A stretch of 27,150 bases of DNA from an uncultured Leucobacter sp. (GCA_937872275.1 CALMSE010000019.1:1-27150), one strand, 5' to 3'; positions 1 to 7,752 are shown, numbered from the stretch's first letter. Translations and numbers: made by a program. Notes: a model not told the origin generated them from the sequence alone.

Positions 1-395
1 CCCTCCGCGGTCAGCGGCAGCGGCAGCGCATCGAAGTCGACCGGGGCGCCCTCGGGGTAGCCCCCGCGCAGGGCGGCGGCCGCGAGGTCCCGCCGCTCCT
101 CCCGAGAGTTCGACTGGTAGCCGAGGCGACCCCGCTCGGCCGCCCGCGTCGCGCGTCCGACCGCGTAGAGCCGTCCCCCGGTGTCGAGCAGCAGCGCGCC
201 GAGCCTCCACGCCTCGCCGATCGGCCGCATGGTCGCGGGTCGCCGCAGTACGAGCAGCCGCCGCGACTCGGGAACGTACTCGGCGAGGCCCTCGGGCCTC
301 ACCCCCGCCTCGTGCAGCGCCCGAACGGTCTCGGCGCAGGCGCTCGAGGCGCGATCCGCCATCTCCCGTTCGCCGGCGCCGCTCCTGTGACCCAC
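1..395 (-). CDS. Hypothetical protein, N-terminal part, runs off left edge
   Basis: An open frame without stops runs on the minus strand from about 395 (GTG) or 362 (ATG) to the window edge, giving at least 120 residues. The coding strand shows the strong third-position GC bias of the neighbouring genes, and no plus-strand frame here looks real. The N-terminal half is rich in Ala, Arg and Glu. It contains a stretch reading RRPATMRPIGEAWRLGALLL, followed by LGYQSNSREERRDL. I do not recognise the family. The start is uncertain: the ATG at 362 has a GGGAG touching it, which is too close for a normal ribosome binding site, and the GTG at 395 has none. It is divergent from the EamA gene, with about 32 bp between them. 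Confidence 0.6.
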   Translation of the reverse strand, partial: MGHRSGAGEREMADRASSACAETVRALHEAGVRPEGLAEYVPESRRLLVLRRPATMRPIGEAWRLGALLLDTGGRLYAVGRATRAAERGRLGYQSNSREERRDLAAAALRGGYPEGAPVDFDALPLPLTAE

Positions 396-415
396 GCCGC
401 CAGTCTATTCAGCAC

Positions 416-421
416 TAGAGT
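416..421 (+). promoter_or_regulatory. -10 box (TAGAGT) of probably leaderless EamA gene
   Basis: TAGAGT fits the actinobacterial TAnnnT pattern and ends 6 bases before the ATG at 428. Transcription would therefore start at or next to the start codon. No Shine-Dalgarno sequence precedes the ATG, which agrees with a leaderless mRNA. No clear -35 box was found. Confidence 0.4.
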
Positions 422-427
422 TGTCTG

Positions 428-1300
428 ATGCCCGAACGCACGCCCGCCCAGCACGCGGCCCGCAGCGCCACCGTGCGCGCGGTGATCCTCGTGCTCAGCG
501 CTGCGGTCGGCATGCAGATCGCGGCGGTGCTCGCGATGGGGCTCTTCGCCGACCTCGGGGTGCTCGGCACGAGCGGGCTGCGCTTCGCGGTCGCGGCGGT
601 GCTGCTGCTCGCGCTGTTCCGTCCGCGCCTCCGGGGCCGCAGCCGCGGCGAGTGGGTCGGCATCGTGATCTACGGCGCCGCCATGGCGGCCATGAACCTG
701 CTGCTCTTCCTCGCCATCGACCGCATTCCCCTGGGCGTCGCCACCACGATCGAGTTCCTCGGCCCCTGCCTGGTCGCGCTCGCCGCCTCACGCCACGTGC
801 GGGAGGCGCTGCTCGCCGTCGTCGCCTTCATCGGCGTCGCCCTCATCGCGGGCCTCGGCGGCCCGCTCGACCCCCTCGGCCTCGTCTTCGCCGCGGGGGC
901 CGGGGTCTGCTTCGGGCTCTACGCGCTGCTCGCGGCCCACGTCGGCAAGAGCGCCGGCGGGCTGCCGAGCGTGGCGCTGTCGGTGGCGGTCGCGGCGATC
1001 CTGACCCTTCCCTTCAGCATCCCGGCTGCGCCCTCAGCCTCGCTCGGCCAGTGGGGCATCCTGCTCGTCTCGGCCGCGGTGGGCACCGCGTTCGCCTTCA
1101 CCGCCGACACCTTCGCGGGCAAGCTCACCTCGGCCCGCGTCATCGGGGTGCTCTTCTCCTTCGACCCGGTGGTCGGCACGATCATCGGCGCGCTCGTGCT
1201 GGGCCAGGCGCTCACGCTGCCCGCCCTCGCGGGCATCGCGCTCGTGGTCGCGGCCGGCGCCGGCATCGTGTGGCTCGCGGGTCGCCGCGCCGCCCCGTAG
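428..1300 (+). CDS. EamA/RhtA-type DMT-family exporter
   Basis: This 290-residue inner-membrane protein is built almost entirely of hydrophobic segments. I count about ten membrane spans arranged as two EamA repeats, roughly residues 18-135 and 150-285. The first repeat carries the motif IDRIPLGVATTIEFLGP, and the second has the matching SARVIGVLFSFDPVVG. This duplicated pattern is typical of the drug/metabolite transporter superfamily, and the sequence is closest in style to RhtA-like threonine/homoserine exporters. The substrate is inferred only from family resemblance; purine or other amino-acid efflux is possible. Length is normal for the family. The ATG lies just after a TAGAGT -10 box and has no ribosome binding site, so the mRNA is probably leaderless. 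Not obviously linked to the catabolic genes further right. Confidence 0.85.
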   Translation: MPERTPAQHAARSATVRAVILVLSAAVGMQIAAVLAMGLFADLGVLGTSGLRFAVAAVLLLALFRPRLRGRSRGEWVGIVIYGAAMAAMNLLLFLAIDRIPLGVATTIEFLGPCLVALAASRHVREALLAVVAFIGVALIAGLGGPLDPLGLVFAAGAGVCFGLYALLAAHVGKSAGGLPSVALSVAVAAILTLPFSIPAAPSASLGQWGILLVSAAVGTAFAFTADTFAGKLTSARVIGVLFSFDPVVGTIIGALVLGQALTLPALAGIALVVAAGAGIVWLAGRRAAP

Positions 1301-1341
1301 CGCCGCCGGGGGTCGTCCCGCCGCGAGACGACACCGCCCAA

Positions 1342-1410
1342 GGATACGAAAGGCGCGAGGGACGACGATGGATCCCGGATCTGTCGTATCCTCTCGCGCT
1401 CGTCGTATCC
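1342..1410. repeat. Inverted and direct repeats of GGATACGA/TCGTATCC
   Basis: The gap of 226 bp between the EamA and CYTH genes holds GGATACGA at 1342-1349 and its reverse complement TCGTATCC twice, at 1384-1391 and 1403-1410. The outer pair is extended by CGCGAG (1354-1359) matching CTCGCG (1393-1398). This gives an 8+6 bp interrupted stem with a loop of about 33 bases. It could be a transcription terminator for the EamA gene, an operator, or a structured RNA. The rest of the gap shows only the predicted -10 box of the next gene. Confidence 0.5.
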
Positions 1411-1514
1411 CCTCGGCGAAGCGATGAAGAAGGGCGGGCGGAAGAGCCAGAGGGGAAGGGGAAGCGTCGCTCCTGGATCGACGGCGCCCTCGTCCACGGC
1501 CGTGCCGGCAGCCG

Positions 1515-1520
1515 TACAGT
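1515..1520 (+). promoter_or_regulatory. -10 box (TACAGT) of probably leaderless CYTH gene
   Basis: TACAGT fits TAnnnT and ends 6 bases before the ATG at 1527. The GGGAG between them is only one base from the ATG, too close to work as a ribosome binding site. A leaderless transcript is the simplest reading. Confidence 0.4.
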
Positions 1521-1526
1521 GGGAGC

Positions 1527-2243
1527 ATGACGAACACGGATCCCGTCGAGTCCTTCGAGATCGAGCGCAAGTACGCGGTGGCGGAGAACGCGGTGCTGCC
1601 GCCCGCGGCGGCCTTCGCGGCGCTCGGGCTCGTGCTCGACGCCCCGGAGGAGCACCGGCTCGAGGCACGCTACTTCGACACCCCCGACTTCGCGCTCGGC
1701 GCGCAGCGGGTCGCAGTGCGCGAGCGTCGCGGCGGCAAGGACGAGGGGTGGCACCTCAAGGAGAAGGGAGCGGCGGGTGCGCGCGAGCTGCTGTGGCCGC
1801 CCGCATCGTCGATGCCCGCGGGCCTCGAGGGCGAGATCCGGCGGCGGATCGGCGGGGCCCGCGCTCGCGTCGGCGTCATCGCCCGCCTCAGCACCGTGCG
1901 CATCGTGGTGCGGGTGCGCGACGCCTCGGGCGAAGAGGTCGTCGAGATCGCCGACGACCGCGTCGACGCGCTGAACGAGCTCGAGGGCGGGCGGCAGCGC
2001 TGGCGGGAGTGGGAGGCCGAGCTGATGCCCGGCGCCGACGCCGCGCTGCTCGACGGCATCGAGCGGGTGTTCGAGGCGGCGGGAGCCCGGCGGGTGCGCG
2101 GCATCTCGAAGATCCAACGGGCGATGGGGGCGTCGACCGCGGGTGCGAGCCCGGCTGCGTCGGCGGATCCTCCGGCTGCGCCGGACGATCCTGCCACCGT
2201 GCCTGGCGATCTGTCAGCGGCGGATCGTAAGGTGGAGCCATGA
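1527..2243 (+). CDS. CYTH-domain protein (triphosphate phosphohydrolase-like)
   Basis: This is a 238-residue cytosolic protein. The signature ExExK motif of the CYTH superfamily is at residues 11-15 (EIERK), right after the start, which fixes the ATG at 1527. Alternating charged strands follow, such as VAVRERRGG, WHLKEKG and EWEAELM, as expected for the triphosphate tunnel of thiamine triphosphatase and class IV adenylate cyclase relatives. Members bind inorganic or organic triphosphates with a divalent metal. The exact substrate here is unknown, and inorganic tripolyphosphate is a common activity of bacterial members. The last 35 or so residues, after GISKIQRAMG, form an Ala/Pro/Asp-rich low-complexity tail outside the fold. 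The stop overlaps the start of the next gene by four bases (ATGA), which implies translational coupling. Confidence 0.82.
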   Translation: MTNTDPVESFEIERKYAVAENAVLPPAAAFAALGLVLDAPEEHRLEARYFDTPDFALGAQRVAVRERRGGKDEGWHLKEKGAAGARELLWPPASSMPAGLEGEIRRRIGGARARVGVIARLSTVRIVVRVRDASGEEVVEIADDRVDALNELEGGRQRWREWEAELMPGADAALLDGIERVFEAAGARRVRGISKIQRAMGASTAGASPAASADPPAAPDDPATVPGDLSAADRKVEP

Positions 2244-2443
2244 GCGGAAAGCGTGACGACGGCGGCGGCGAGCGCGGCAAGGTGAGCCCCGAGGCCCGCC
2301 GCAAGCAGATCATCGTCGGCCTCGTCATGGGCATCATCGTGGGCGTGGTCATCAGCGCACTCACGACCTTCTGGTACTGGCTGCCGGCCGGCATCGCGCT
2401 CGGCCTCGCGACCGGCGCCATCATGAAGCCGCCTGCGAAATAG
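2240..2443 (+). CDS. Small two-span membrane protein of unknown function
   Basis: This protein of 67 residues has a charged N-terminus of about 22 residues (Lys, Arg, Asp, Gly rich). Two hydrophobic segments follow: about residues 23-46 (IIVGLVMGIIVGVV onwards) and about 48-63. The start ATG overlaps the CYTH stop (ATGA) and is preceded by GGTGGAG, a usable ribosome binding site. The overlap, codon bias and spacing argue for a real gene even though it is short. Function is unknown; a small membrane helper is all that can be said. The positive N-terminus suggests that end stays in the cytosol. Confidence 0.7.
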   Translation: MSGKRDDGGGERGKVSPEARRKQIIVGLVMGIIVGVVISALTTFWYWLPAGIALGLATGAIMKPPAK

Positions 2444-2493
2444 GCGGCCGGCCACTCCGTCGCGCCTCGCGACCCGAACCGAGAGCGAACCCC

Positions 2494-3915
2494 ATGGAAC
2501 CCACGATCTTCGAGAAGTACCGCCCGGCGGCCGGCATCATCGACCGCTCCCTGGCCGACACCCGTCTGGCCTGCTACTGGATCGAGAGCATCTCCGGCCG
2601 GGCCGCCCGCTACCCGCGGCTCGAGGGCGACCTCACGGCCGACGATGTGGTGGTGGGCGGCGGCTACGCGGGGCTGTGGACCGCCGTCAAGCTGAAGACC
2701 GAGCACCCCGAGCGGCGGGTGGCGCTGCTCGAGGCGAAGCGGGTCGGCTGGGCCGCGTCGGGCCGCAATGGCGGCTTCTGCGAGGCGAGCATCACCCACG
2801 GAGAACCCAATGCGGAGTCGCGCTGGCCCGACGAGGTCGACACGCTCCGCCGTCTCGGATACGAGAACCTCGACGCGATCGAGCGCTTCGTCGCCGAGCA
2901 CGGGCTCGATGTCGATTTCGAGCGCACCGGTCAGCTCGCCGTCGCCAACGAGGAGTACCAGCTCGACTGGGTGGGGGAGGCCGACGACCCCGAGGTCGAG
3001 GTGCTGAACGCGCAGCAGACGAGGGACCGGGTGAACTCGCCGACCTTCCTGGGCGGGGAGTTCTCTCCGCGCGAGAACGCGAACCTGCACCCGGCGAAGC
3101 TCGCCGCCGAGCTCGCCAGGCACGCTGCCGAGATCGGGGTCGAGGTCTACGAGCAGACGCGGGTGGTGCGCCTGCAGGGCCGACCCGACGAGCCGATCGA
3201 GCTCGAGACCGAGCGCGGCTTCGTGAGCGCCGAGCGGGTCGCCCTGTGCACGAACGTCTTCCCGTCGCTCCTGAAGCGCTACGCCTTCCATACGGTGCCG
3301 GTGTACGACTACGTGCTCATGACCGAGCCGCTGACCGACAAGCAGCTGGACTCGATCGGCTGGGCGGGGCGCGAGGGTCTCGCCGACATGGCGAACCAGT
3401 TCCACTACTCGCGGCTCACGAGCGACAACCGCATCCTCTGGGGCGGCTACGACGCGGTGTACTTCGCGGGCGGCCGCATCAGGCACCGCTACGAGGACCG
3501 CATGGAGAGCCACCGCAAGCTCGCGAGTCATTTCTTCACGACGTTCCCGCAGCTCGCGGGCCTCCGCTTCACGCACCGCTGGGCCGGGGTCATCGACACG
3601 TCGACCAGGTTCTGCGCCTTCTGGGGCCAGGCCCATCAGGGCCGGGTGCAGTACGTGGCCGGCTTCACCGGCCTCGGCGTGGGGGCGACCCACTTCGCCG
3701 CCGACGTGATCGTCGACCGGCTGGAGGGTCGTATCACGGAGCGCACGGAGCTCGAGATGGTGCGGCAGGTGCCGCTGCCGTTCCCGCCCGAGCCCGCCGC
3801 CTCGATCGGCATCAACCTCACCCGCTGGTCGCTGGATCAGGCCGATCACAACCGGGGCAGGCGCAACCCGCTGTTGAAGACGCTCGACGCGCTCGGGCTG
3901 GGGTTCGATTCCTGA
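2494..3915 (+). CDS. FAD-dependent oxidoreductase, DAO (D-amino-acid oxidase-like) family
   Basis: A 473-residue flavoprotein. The dinucleotide-binding motif is VVVGGGYAGLWTA, with GGGYAG at residues 55-60, and a second FAD-contact motif ASGRNGGFC lies near residue 90. The C-terminal part has the typical FTGLGVGATHFAADVIVDRL segment that closes the FAD site. The preceding 50 residues are an N-terminal extension common in PuuB/GlpD-like oxidases of Actinobacteria. Such enzymes oxidise amines, amino acids or polyamines with oxygen as acceptor; the substrate here is not known. It is not coupled to its upstream neighbour (50 bp gap) and is convergent with the TetR gene, so I treat it as outside the catabolic island. 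The ribosome binding site before the ATG is weak. Confidence 0.82.
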   Translation: MEPTIFEKYRPAAGIIDRSLADTRLACYWIESISGRAARYPRLEGDLTADDVVVGGGYAGLWTAVKLKTEHPERRVALLEAKRVGWAASGRNGGFCEASITHGEPNAESRWPDEVDTLRRLGYENLDAIERFVAEHGLDVDFERTGQLAVANEEYQLDWVGEADDPEVEVLNAQQTRDRVNSPTFLGGEFSPRENANLHPAKLAAELARHAAEIGVEVYEQTRVVRLQGRPDEPIELETERGFVSAERVALCTNVFPSLLKRYAFHTVPVYDYVLMTEPLTDKQLDSIGWAGREGLADMANQFHYSRLTSDNRILWGGYDAVYFAGGRIRHRYEDRMESHRKLASHFFTTFPQLAGLRFTHRWAGVIDTSTRFCAFWGQAHQGRVQYVAGFTGLGVGATHFAADVIVDRLEGRITERTELEMVRQVPLPFPPEPAASIGINLTRWSLDQADHNRGRRNPLLKTLDALGLGFDS

Positions 3916-3919
3916 GCGG

Positions 3920-3960
3920 GATCGGGGCCGACGGGGCCGCCCTGGTCACGGCCCTCGATC
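3920..3960. terminator. Hairpin between convergent genes
   Basis: GATCGGGGCC (3920-3929) pairs with GGCCCTCGATC (3950-3960), giving a 10-bp stem with one bulged T. It lies immediately after the stop of the FAD oxidoreductase and before the convergent end of the TetR gene. There is no T-run, which is usual for GC-rich actinobacterial terminators, and it could serve both strands. Confidence 0.5.
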
Positions 3961-3993
3961 GGCGTCGGGGCCGACTGGGCGGGGGAGGGTTCG

Positions 3994-4605
3994 CTAAGGG
4001 GTGCTGATCGCGCTGCGCACGAGAGCGACCGAGGCCTCTGCGATCTCTTCGACGCTGAACTGCTTGCCCGAGCGGCTCGGCCAGAAGCGCACCCCGTTGA
4101 GAGCGCCTGTGAGGAATCGGGTGATCAGGCGGTAATCCTGATCCTGGCGGATATCGCCGTCCTTCTGCGCCGCGATGACCAGATCCTGAATGTACTTCTC
4201 GAACGTGCGTCCGGCCTCCAGTGCTCGCTGACGACGTTCTCCGGTGAGGTGCCGCCGCTCGGTGAAGTAGATGTTCGCGCGCTCGCGGTTCTCGAGGTAC
4301 CAGATCGTCTGACGACGGATGTATTCCATGAGCTCTTCATAGGGCCGCAAGCCCTGGGCCCGGATCTCCCCCTGCAGCTCGTCCATCGTGGCGTGGGACT
4401 CGGCGAGGATGCGGGAGAGGAGCTCCTCCTTCGAATCGAAGTAGTGGTAGAGGCTTCCCTTCAGCACGCCGACACGATCCGCGACTTCCTGAATGGATGT
4501 CGCCGCATAGCCTTTTTCCGACATGACCTCGATCGCCGCAGCGATGACGCTGGCGTCACGGTTCCTCGACGTCAGGGGCTTGCTCCCGCTCGCTTTGGGG
4601 CTCAT
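3994..4605 (-). CDS. TetR-family transcriptional regulator, candidate pathway repressor
   Basis: A protein of 203 residues. The N-terminal helix-turn-helix is clear at about residues 17-63: SIQEVADRVGVLKGSLYHYF followed by DSKEELL, the TetR_N signature. The rest is an all-helical ligand-binding and dimerisation domain, similar in style to regulators of fatty-acid and steroid catabolism. Two in-frame ATGs exist, at 4611 and 4605. I chose 4605 because a GGA lies 6 bases before it but abuts the first one. The gene is divergent from the acyl-CoA ligase. The shared spacer contains two copies of a dyad that recurs in front of the pathway genes, and one of them overlaps a TAGGAT -10 box for this gene, suggesting autorepression. 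The ligand is probably a CoA thioester or pathway intermediate (inference). Confidence 0.88.
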   Translation of the reverse strand: MSPKASGSKPLTSRNRDASVIAAAIEVMSEKGYAATSIQEVADRVGVLKGSLYHYFDSKEELLSRILAESHATMDELQGEIRAQGLRPYEELMEYIRRQTIWYLENRERANIYFTERRHLTGERRQRALEAGRTFEKYIQDLVIAAQKDGDIRQDQDYRLITRFLTGALNGVRFWPSRSGKQFSVEEIAEASVALVRSAISTP

Positions 4606-4651
4606 ATGCATTCCGATCTATTCGTGATCGCTTCGGGCGAACTCTCGAATC

Positions 4652-4665
4652 ATCCTAACGTTAGT
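4652..4665 (-). promoter_or_regulatory. TetR-gene -10 box overlapped by operator dyad
   Basis: CCTAACGTTAGT at 4654-4665 contains the perfect 10-bp palindrome CTAACGTTAG. It matches the island dyad CCAAnCGwTTGG except for one symmetric pair of changes and the final base. On the minus strand TAGGAT (4657 down to 4652) is a plausible -10 box for the TetR gene, so binding here would block its own transcription. Its centre is 74 bp, about seven helical turns, from the second dyad at 4728. Confidence 0.5.
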
Positions 4666-4721
4666 GGGACATGCGGATGAGACGGCGCCCGGGGCATCGC
4701 CTCGCACGGCGGTGATCCAAA

Positions 4722-4739
4722 TATAGAACGTATGTTTGT
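4722..4739 (+). promoter_or_regulatory. Promoter -10 and operator before the acyl-CoA ligase
   Basis: TATAGA (4722-4727) is a good -10 box. The dyad ACGTATGTTTGT (4728-4739) follows directly and so covers the expected transcription start. Its right side continues as TTGTTTGATTATGA, 14 bases identical to the site before the ETF genes at 25034. The left half-site is degenerate. No convincing -35 box was found. Confidence 0.55.
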
Positions 4740-4793
4740 TTGATTATGATGGCTTGCGGGAGTGCCCGTCGGCTCCCCTGTCCGAGGAGTGAG

Positions 4794-6347
4794 ATGCGTT
4801 CGACAGCTGTCCCCGCACCTGCGGCCCTGGGATCGGATGTGAGCCTCGGCGCGATCCGCCACCCCGACCGGATCGCGCTCGCGCTCATCGACGGGCCGGC
4901 CCTGAGCTATCTCGAGATGGATCGGGAGACCAACCGCATCGCGAACTCGTTGCTGGGCGCGGGGCTCCGGCCCGGCGACCGCGTCGCGATCTGGATGGGC
5001 AACAGCCTCGAGTACGTGTGCAGCTACGTGGCGTGCCTGAAGGCGGGCCTCGTCATCGTGCAGATCAACACGCGCCACACCTCCCGCGAAGCCGACTATC
5101 AACTCGCCGATTCGGGCGCGTCCGCGCTGCTGTTCGACGATTCCGTCGCCGAGCGGGTGCAGGGCCTCGAGGAGCCCGAGCGGCTCAGGGTGCTGGCGAC
5201 GACGGGCGCCGAGCGCGTGCTCGACGCCCGGTCATTCGCGGAGTTCACCCGGTACGGGTGCGGAACGACCCTGGTGCGGGCGCCCGATCCCGACGCTCTC
5301 GCGGTCATCGGCTACACGAGCGGCACGACCGGATACCCGAAGGGGGTGGAGCTCACCCATCGGTCGATTCGAAACATCGGAATCACGAATGCGCTGGGAA
5401 ATCGATACGCCCTGGGGAGCCGGCAGGTGTTCGGGCTCTCGCTCTCCTTCACCGCGGCCACTCCGGCGCACATCCTCCCGCACCTCTACGTGGGCGGCAC
5501 CACCCTGCTGATGAGCTCTTGGGAGACCGAGCGCATGGTCGCCGCGATCGACGAGGAGCGCGCCAGCTTCACCATCCTGCCGAGCCCCGCCATCACGGAC
5601 TTCATCGAGGCGTCCCGCGGTTCGGGGACCCGGCTGACCTCGTTGCAGAGCGTGCTGCACTCCGCTTCGAAGGCGCCGGCCGAGCATCTCCGGGCGTTCG
5701 TGGACTACTTCGGGCCCCGGCTCCTGGAGGGATGGGGGATGACGGAGAACTCCGGGGGCCTCGTCACCGCGACGACCGTCGAGGATTTCGCCTCGCCCCG
5801 GCCGGGGATCTTCTCCTCGGCGGGACGCGCTGTGCCCGGCGCGATCGTGCGGCTCGCCGATGAGAGCGGCGAGCCGCTTCCGCACGACGGCGAGGCGGTC
5901 GGCCAGCTCCTCGTGCGCACCGCGTCGTTGGCGCGAGGGTACTGGCGGAATCCGGAAGCGACGGCCGCGACCTTCGTGGACGGCTGGTATCGCTCGGGGG
6001 ATCTCGGCACGATCGCGCCGGACGGCCTCGTCACCGTGATCGACCGCCGTGACGACCTCATCGTCAGCGGGGGCATGAACGTCTATCCGAGCGAGGTCGA
6101 GCGCGTCATCCTGGAACTGGAAGGGGTGCGCGAGGCCGTGGTCGTCGCGGCCGCGCACGAGCGCTGGGGGCAGACCCCCGTCGCCTTCGTGGTGACGGGA
6201 GGCGACAGGCGACTCGACGCGGAGACGATCCTGGGCCACTGCGAGTCGAGTCTCGCCGGATACAAGCTTCCGAGCAGGATCAGCTTCGTGGATGACCTGC
6301 CGCGGAACGCGAGCGGGAAGGTGCGGCGACAGGCTCTGCGGGGGTGA
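4794..6347 (+). CDS. Acyl-CoA synthetase/ligase (AMP-forming)
   Basis: A 517-residue adenylate-forming enzyme that would activate a carboxylic acid to its CoA thioester. The signature P-loop is TSGTTGYPKG at residues 175-184. It is followed by GWGMTE (adenine binding), YRSGDLG (ribose-binding Asp), DRRDDLIVSGGMNVYPSEVE (hinge) and the catalytic lysine K509 in NASGKVRR. All key residues are present, and length is normal for FadD-type ligases. A longer frame starts at 4740, but that ATG lies inside the operator. The ATG at 4794 has GAGGAG four bases upstream and is preferred. It is divergent from the TetR gene and is the first gene of the catabolic island. The substrate is unknown; the context suggests a product of ring opening or terpenoid oxidation rather than a plain fatty acid. 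Confidence 0.92.
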   Translation: MRSTAVPAPAALGSDVSLGAIRHPDRIALALIDGPALSYLEMDRETNRIANSLLGAGLRPGDRVAIWMGNSLEYVCSYVACLKAGLVIVQINTRHTSREADYQLADSGASALLFDDSVAERVQGLEEPERLRVLATTGAERVLDARSFAEFTRYGCGTTLVRAPDPDALAVIGYTSGTTGYPKGVELTHRSIRNIGITNALGNRYALGSRQVFGLSLSFTAATPAHILPHLYVGGTTLLMSSWETERMVAAIDEERASFTILPSPAITDFIEASRGSGTRLTSLQSVLHSASKAPAEHLRAFVDYFGPRLLEGWGMTENSGGLVTATTVEDFASPRPGIFSSAGRAVPGAIVRLADESGEPLPHDGEAVGQLLVRTASLARGYWRNPEATAATFVDGWYRSGDLGTIAPDGLVTVIDRRDDLIVSGGMNVYPSEVERVILELEGVREAVVVAAAHERWGQTPVAFVVTGGDRRLDAETILGHCESSLAGYKLPSRISFVDDLPRNASGKVRRQALRG

Positions 6348-6376
6348 ACCACCCGGCCGTCCGTCGAACTATTCCA

Positions 6377-6388
6377 CCAAACGCTCGG
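6377..6388 (+). promoter_or_regulatory. Weak operator-like dyad upstream of the LLM gene
   Basis: CCAAACGCTCGG matches the island dyad CCAAnCGwTTGG at all but two positions. It lies 29 bp after the ligase stop and 131 bp before the LLM start. The 172-bp gap otherwise shows a short CTTGG/CCAAG repeat near 6400 and no clear promoter. It could be a degenerate operator or chance in GC-rich DNA. Confidence 0.25.
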
Positions 6389-6519
6389 AAGGCTGTATGC
6401 TTGGTGCCCAAGGGCAGGCTTTCACTCGTCACGGTCCCGGTTCCGTCGGAGCCCGAGCGTGTGAGCGGCGCTTATTTCTCAGTTCAACTGGTTCTTCCAA
6501 AGACGTAAGGGATTGTTTC

Positions 6520-7698
6520 ATGCAGTTCACTCAAAAGGACAGGCTCAAGTTCGGCATCTTCATCGGGCCGTATCATCGGCCCGGCATCAATCCGACCCTG
6601 ACCTTCCAACAGGATCTCGAGATCATCGAGCAGATGGACCGTCTTGGTTTCGACGAGGCTTGGATCGGAGAGCACCATTCGGGCGGGATCGAGCTCGTCG
6701 ACGATCCGATGCTCATGATCGCTGCGGCCGCGGAGCGTACGAAGCGCATCCAGTTCGGCACCGGCGCCGTCACTCTTCCCTGGCATCATCCCTTCCAGAT
6801 CGCCGCACGCATCGTGCAGCTCTCGCACCAGACGCGGGGGCGCGTCCATCTCGGCGTCGCACCGGGGCAGCTGGTCCAGGACGCAATGATGATGGGCACC
6901 GATGTGAAGCAGCACCGTCTGATGATGGAGGAGTCGCTGAGTTGCATCATCCGTCTGCTGAAGGGCGAGGTCGTCACCCACAAGACCGACTGGTTCACCC
7001 TCGAGAAGGCCGAGCTCCAGCTGCTGCCCTACAACGACTTCGACGTGCAGATCGTGAGCGTGGTCTCTCCGAACGCTCCGTATGCCGCCGGTAAGAACGG
7101 CGCCAACATCATCTCGGTGGCCGCGACGGACCCGTCCGGCTTCAAGGTGCTCGACACCCAGTGGGCGCTGATGGAGAAGACGGCGGCCGAGTTCAACCAG
7201 CCTGCTCCGGATCGTTCGAAGTGGCGGCTCATGGGCCCGATGCATCTGGCGCCGACGCTGGAGCAGGCCATCGAGGAGATCCGGTGGGGAATGCCGATCA
7301 CCGAAACCTATCGAGGGAACATTCACAAGCAGGCGCAGGGGCTCGATTATCACGATGTCGAGAATGCGGTGAAGATCTTCAACGAGACCGGCGCGGCGAT
7401 CGTCGGTACTCCTGAGATGGCTCGTGCGCAGATCCAGCGGCTTCTCGACAAGACCGGCGGCTTCGGCACCTACCTGCTCATGGGCGTGGACTGGGCGGAT
7501 CACGATGCGACCCTGCGCAGCCACCGTCTGTTCGCGCAGGAGGTCATGCCCTACTTCGACGGCACGATCGACCGGCCGCTCAAGTCGTACGACATGGTCA
7601 TGAACGACGGCGGGGTGGGCGCCGACCTGACCTGGGAGGCCCAGCAGCTGGTGGTCGAGCAGCTCGGCCTCGACAAGAAGGACACGGCCATCGCCTGA
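6520..7698 (+). CDS. LLM-class flavin-dependent oxidoreductase (luciferase-like monooxygenase)
   Basis: A 392-residue TIM-barrel flavoprotein of the bacterial luciferase family. The opening DRLKFGIFIGPYHRPGINPT and the following LGFDEAWIGEHHSGG are the hallmark N-terminal strands. TRGRVHLGVAPGQ is the conserved flavin-phosphate region. It resembles the group annotated as limonene 1,2-monooxygenase or type II Baeyer-Villiger monooxygenase; this is family-level recall, not a search. Such enzymes use reduced FMN from a partner reductase and oxygen to hydroxylate, epoxidise or lactonise a cyclic substrate. The longest frame starts at 6292 inside the ligase gene. I chose the ATG at 6520 because it has AAGGGA 7-8 bases upstream and begins where homology begins. 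A strong hairpin follows the stop. No dedicated flavin reductase is visible in the window. Confidence 0.88.
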   Translation: MQFTQKDRLKFGIFIGPYHRPGINPTLTFQQDLEIIEQMDRLGFDEAWIGEHHSGGIELVDDPMLMIAAAAERTKRIQFGTGAVTLPWHHPFQIAARIVQLSHQTRGRVHLGVAPGQLVQDAMMMGTDVKQHRLMMEESLSCIIRLLKGEVVTHKTDWFTLEKAELQLLPYNDFDVQIVSVVSPNAPYAAGKNGANIISVAATDPSGFKVLDTQWALMEKTAAEFNQPAPDRSKWRLMGPMHLAPTLEQAIEEIRWGMPITETYRGNIHKQAQGLDYHDVENAVKIFNETGAAIVGTPEMARAQIQRLLDKTGGFGTYLLMGVDWADHDATLRSHRLFAQEVMPYFDGTIDRPLKSYDMVMNDGGVGADLTWEAQQLVVEQLGLDKKDTAIA

Positions 7699-7711
7699 GG
7701 GCTCGTGGGTA

Positions 7712-7752
7712 GACTGAGGCTCCTCTCGACGCTCTCGAGAGGGGCCTCGGTC
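7712..7752 (+). terminator. Strong hairpin after the LLM gene
   Basis: An 18-bp stem, left arm 7712-7729 and right arm 7735-7752 (core CCTCTCGA/TCGAGAGG), with a 5-base loop and only G-T wobbles as imperfections. It lies 13 bp past the LLM stop and has no T-run. It separates the ligase/LLM unit from the next promoter at 7868. Confidence 0.65.

Noticed and set aside
1888..3849. Long minus-strand open frame (653 codons) across the CYTH and FAD oxidoreductase genes
   Set aside because: It is a mirror of two well-supported plus-strand genes in GC-rich DNA. It has no recognisable motif and an amino-acid composition dominated by Arg, Val, Leu and Gly.
4740..4793. Upstream ATG extension of the acyl-CoA ligase
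   Set aside because: It would begin inside the operator, has no ribosome binding site, and adds residues that do not look like the family. The ATG at 4794 has GAGGAG.
6292..6519. Upstream extension of the LLM oxidoreductase
   Set aside because: It overlaps the end of the ligase gene in another frame and has no family resemblance before residue MQFTQ at 6520.
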